From contig JASIKQ010000376.1 in NCBI GenBank assembly GCA_030049565.1, forward strand, positions 1 through 6,692: a DNA stretch of 6,692 nt, in the 5' to 3' direction. Position numbers and translations under genes: made by a program. This document shows, piece after piece, positions 5,991-6,692 of the stretch (its first letter is position 1; each line of letters starts with the position of its first letter). The notes beneath the pieces are model-generated. The model saw nothing but the letters and a program-made list of their open reading frames with translations, ran no database searches and was not told where the DNA came from. Source of the DNA: Candidatus Sulfotelmatobacter sp. (lineage in GTDB: Bacteria > Acidobacteriota > Terriglobia > Terriglobales > Acidobacteriaceae).

Positions 5991-6692
5991 ATGAAATCCC
6001 AAAAGCTCCGTTCGATCTTTCCTGCCATTTTCACCATCTTCCTGGTGACCTTTTGTTTCACTGCGTTCACCCGAGCCGACGAAGGCATGTGGACTTTTAA
6101 CAACTTCCCTTCGAAGAAGGTGCAGGAAAAGTATGGTTTCTCTCCCCCGCAAACCTGGCTGGATCACGTTCGCAATTCGTCCTTGCGCATCGCCCAGGGT
6201 TGTTCCGCATCGTTCATCTCTCCAAACGGATTAGTCATGACGAATCATCACTGCGTGGTTGACTGTGAAGAACAACTCTCAACCGCCCAGACGAATTTCG
6301 TTGAAACAGGCTTCTCCGCCAAGAGTGCCGAGGAAGAGCGTAAATGTCCGGACCTCGAACTCGACCAGTTGACTCAGATCGTTGATGTCACCGCCGAAGT
6401 CAAAGCGGCTTTGGCCGGCAAGACCGGAGACGCCGCCAATAAAGCGCTGCGCGCGGAAGGGGCAAAGCTTGAGCAAAGCTGTGGGACCGATCCTGGCGTC
6501 CGATGCGATGTCGTCTCGCTCTACCACGGTGGGATTTACAACCTCTACCATTACAAGCGCTACACCGATGTGCGGCTGGTGTTCGCCCCGGAATTTGCCG
6601 TAGCACAGTTCGGCGGCGATCCCGACAATTTCAATTTTCCGCGTTTCGACTTCGATATAGGCCTGCTGCGGGCTTATGAGAATGGCAAAGCC
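5991..6692 (+). CDS. S46-family dipeptidyl peptidase, exported, 3' part beyond the window
   Basis: S46 peptidases (the DPP7/DPP11 type) are serine exopeptidases that remove dipeptides from peptide N-termini, usually in the periplasm. I translated 234 residues to the window end; members are typically about 700, so two thirds are missing. Residues 1-29 form a signal peptide: basic MKSQKLR, a hydrophobic stretch of about 19 residues (8-26), and TRA before a likely cut at 29/30. No lipobox is present. The mature protein starts DEGMW, as in relatives. GCSASFISPNGLVMTNHHC (70-88) is the first protease strand pair, with the catalytic His at 86. FGGDPDNFNFPR (207-218) followed by D222 matches the segment holding the catalytic Asp. 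The catalytic Ser and the residue that sets substrate preference lie outside the window. The region after the catalytic His is unusual in its extra cysteines (C92, C119, C164, C172). The gene is divergent from the small four-cysteine gene. Assignment to the family is firm; substrate preference is unknown. Confidence 0.93.
   Translation, partial: MKSQKLRSIFPAIFTIFLVTFCFTAFTRADEGMWTFNNFPSKKVQEKYGFSPPQTWLDHVRNSSLRIAQGCSASFISPNGLVMTNHHCVVDCEEQLSTAQTNFVETGFSAKSAEEERKCPDLELDQLTQIVDVTAEVKAALAGKTGDAANKALRAEGAKLEQSCGTDPGVRCDVVSLYHGGIYNLYHYKRYTDVRLVFAPEFAVAQFGGDPDNFNFPRFDFDIGLLRAYENGKA

Overview
This window looks like a chromosomal housekeeping segment of a free-living, moderately GC-rich bacterium. 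The Acidobacteriota (Terriglobia/Koribacter-like) are my best guess. That rests on the character of the ValRS, NadC and BirA proteins, a secreted S46-type peptidase and TTAGC/GCTAA-rich spacers, all judged from memory rather than by a search. I see no mobile element, tRNA, rRNA or CRISPR array.

Positions 1-5312 are a tight leftward (minus-strand) run, in transcription order: valS (valyl-tRNA synthetase), nadC (quinolinate phosphoribosyltransferase), birA (biotin-protein ligase with a DNA-binding domain) and coaX (type III pantothenate kinase, cut by the window start). Gaps between genes are 14, 47 and 67 bp, so co-transcription is plausible. The last three genes serve synthesis or attachment of three cofactors: NAD, biotin and coenzyme A. 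A weak hairpin plus T-run between nadC and birA might partly separate the operon.

Positions 5313-5476 are a spacer rich in short repeats (TTAGC/GCTAA words and a tandem 12-bp repeat). Upstream of it, 5477-5749 (minus) encodes a 90-residue protein with four cysteines and no assigned function.

Positions 5750-5990 are a divergent intergenic region with a short dyad. From 5991 to the window end, the plus strand encodes the N-terminal third or so of an exported S46-family dipeptidyl peptidase. It has a signal peptide, the catalytic His in TNHHC and the probable catalytic Asp. The catalytic Ser lies beyond the window.

No dramatic new system is visible. The items most worth a second look are the four-cysteine small protein, the tandem repeat at its 3' end, the cysteine-rich variant of the S46 catalytic-His region, and the recurring intergenic GCTAA words.
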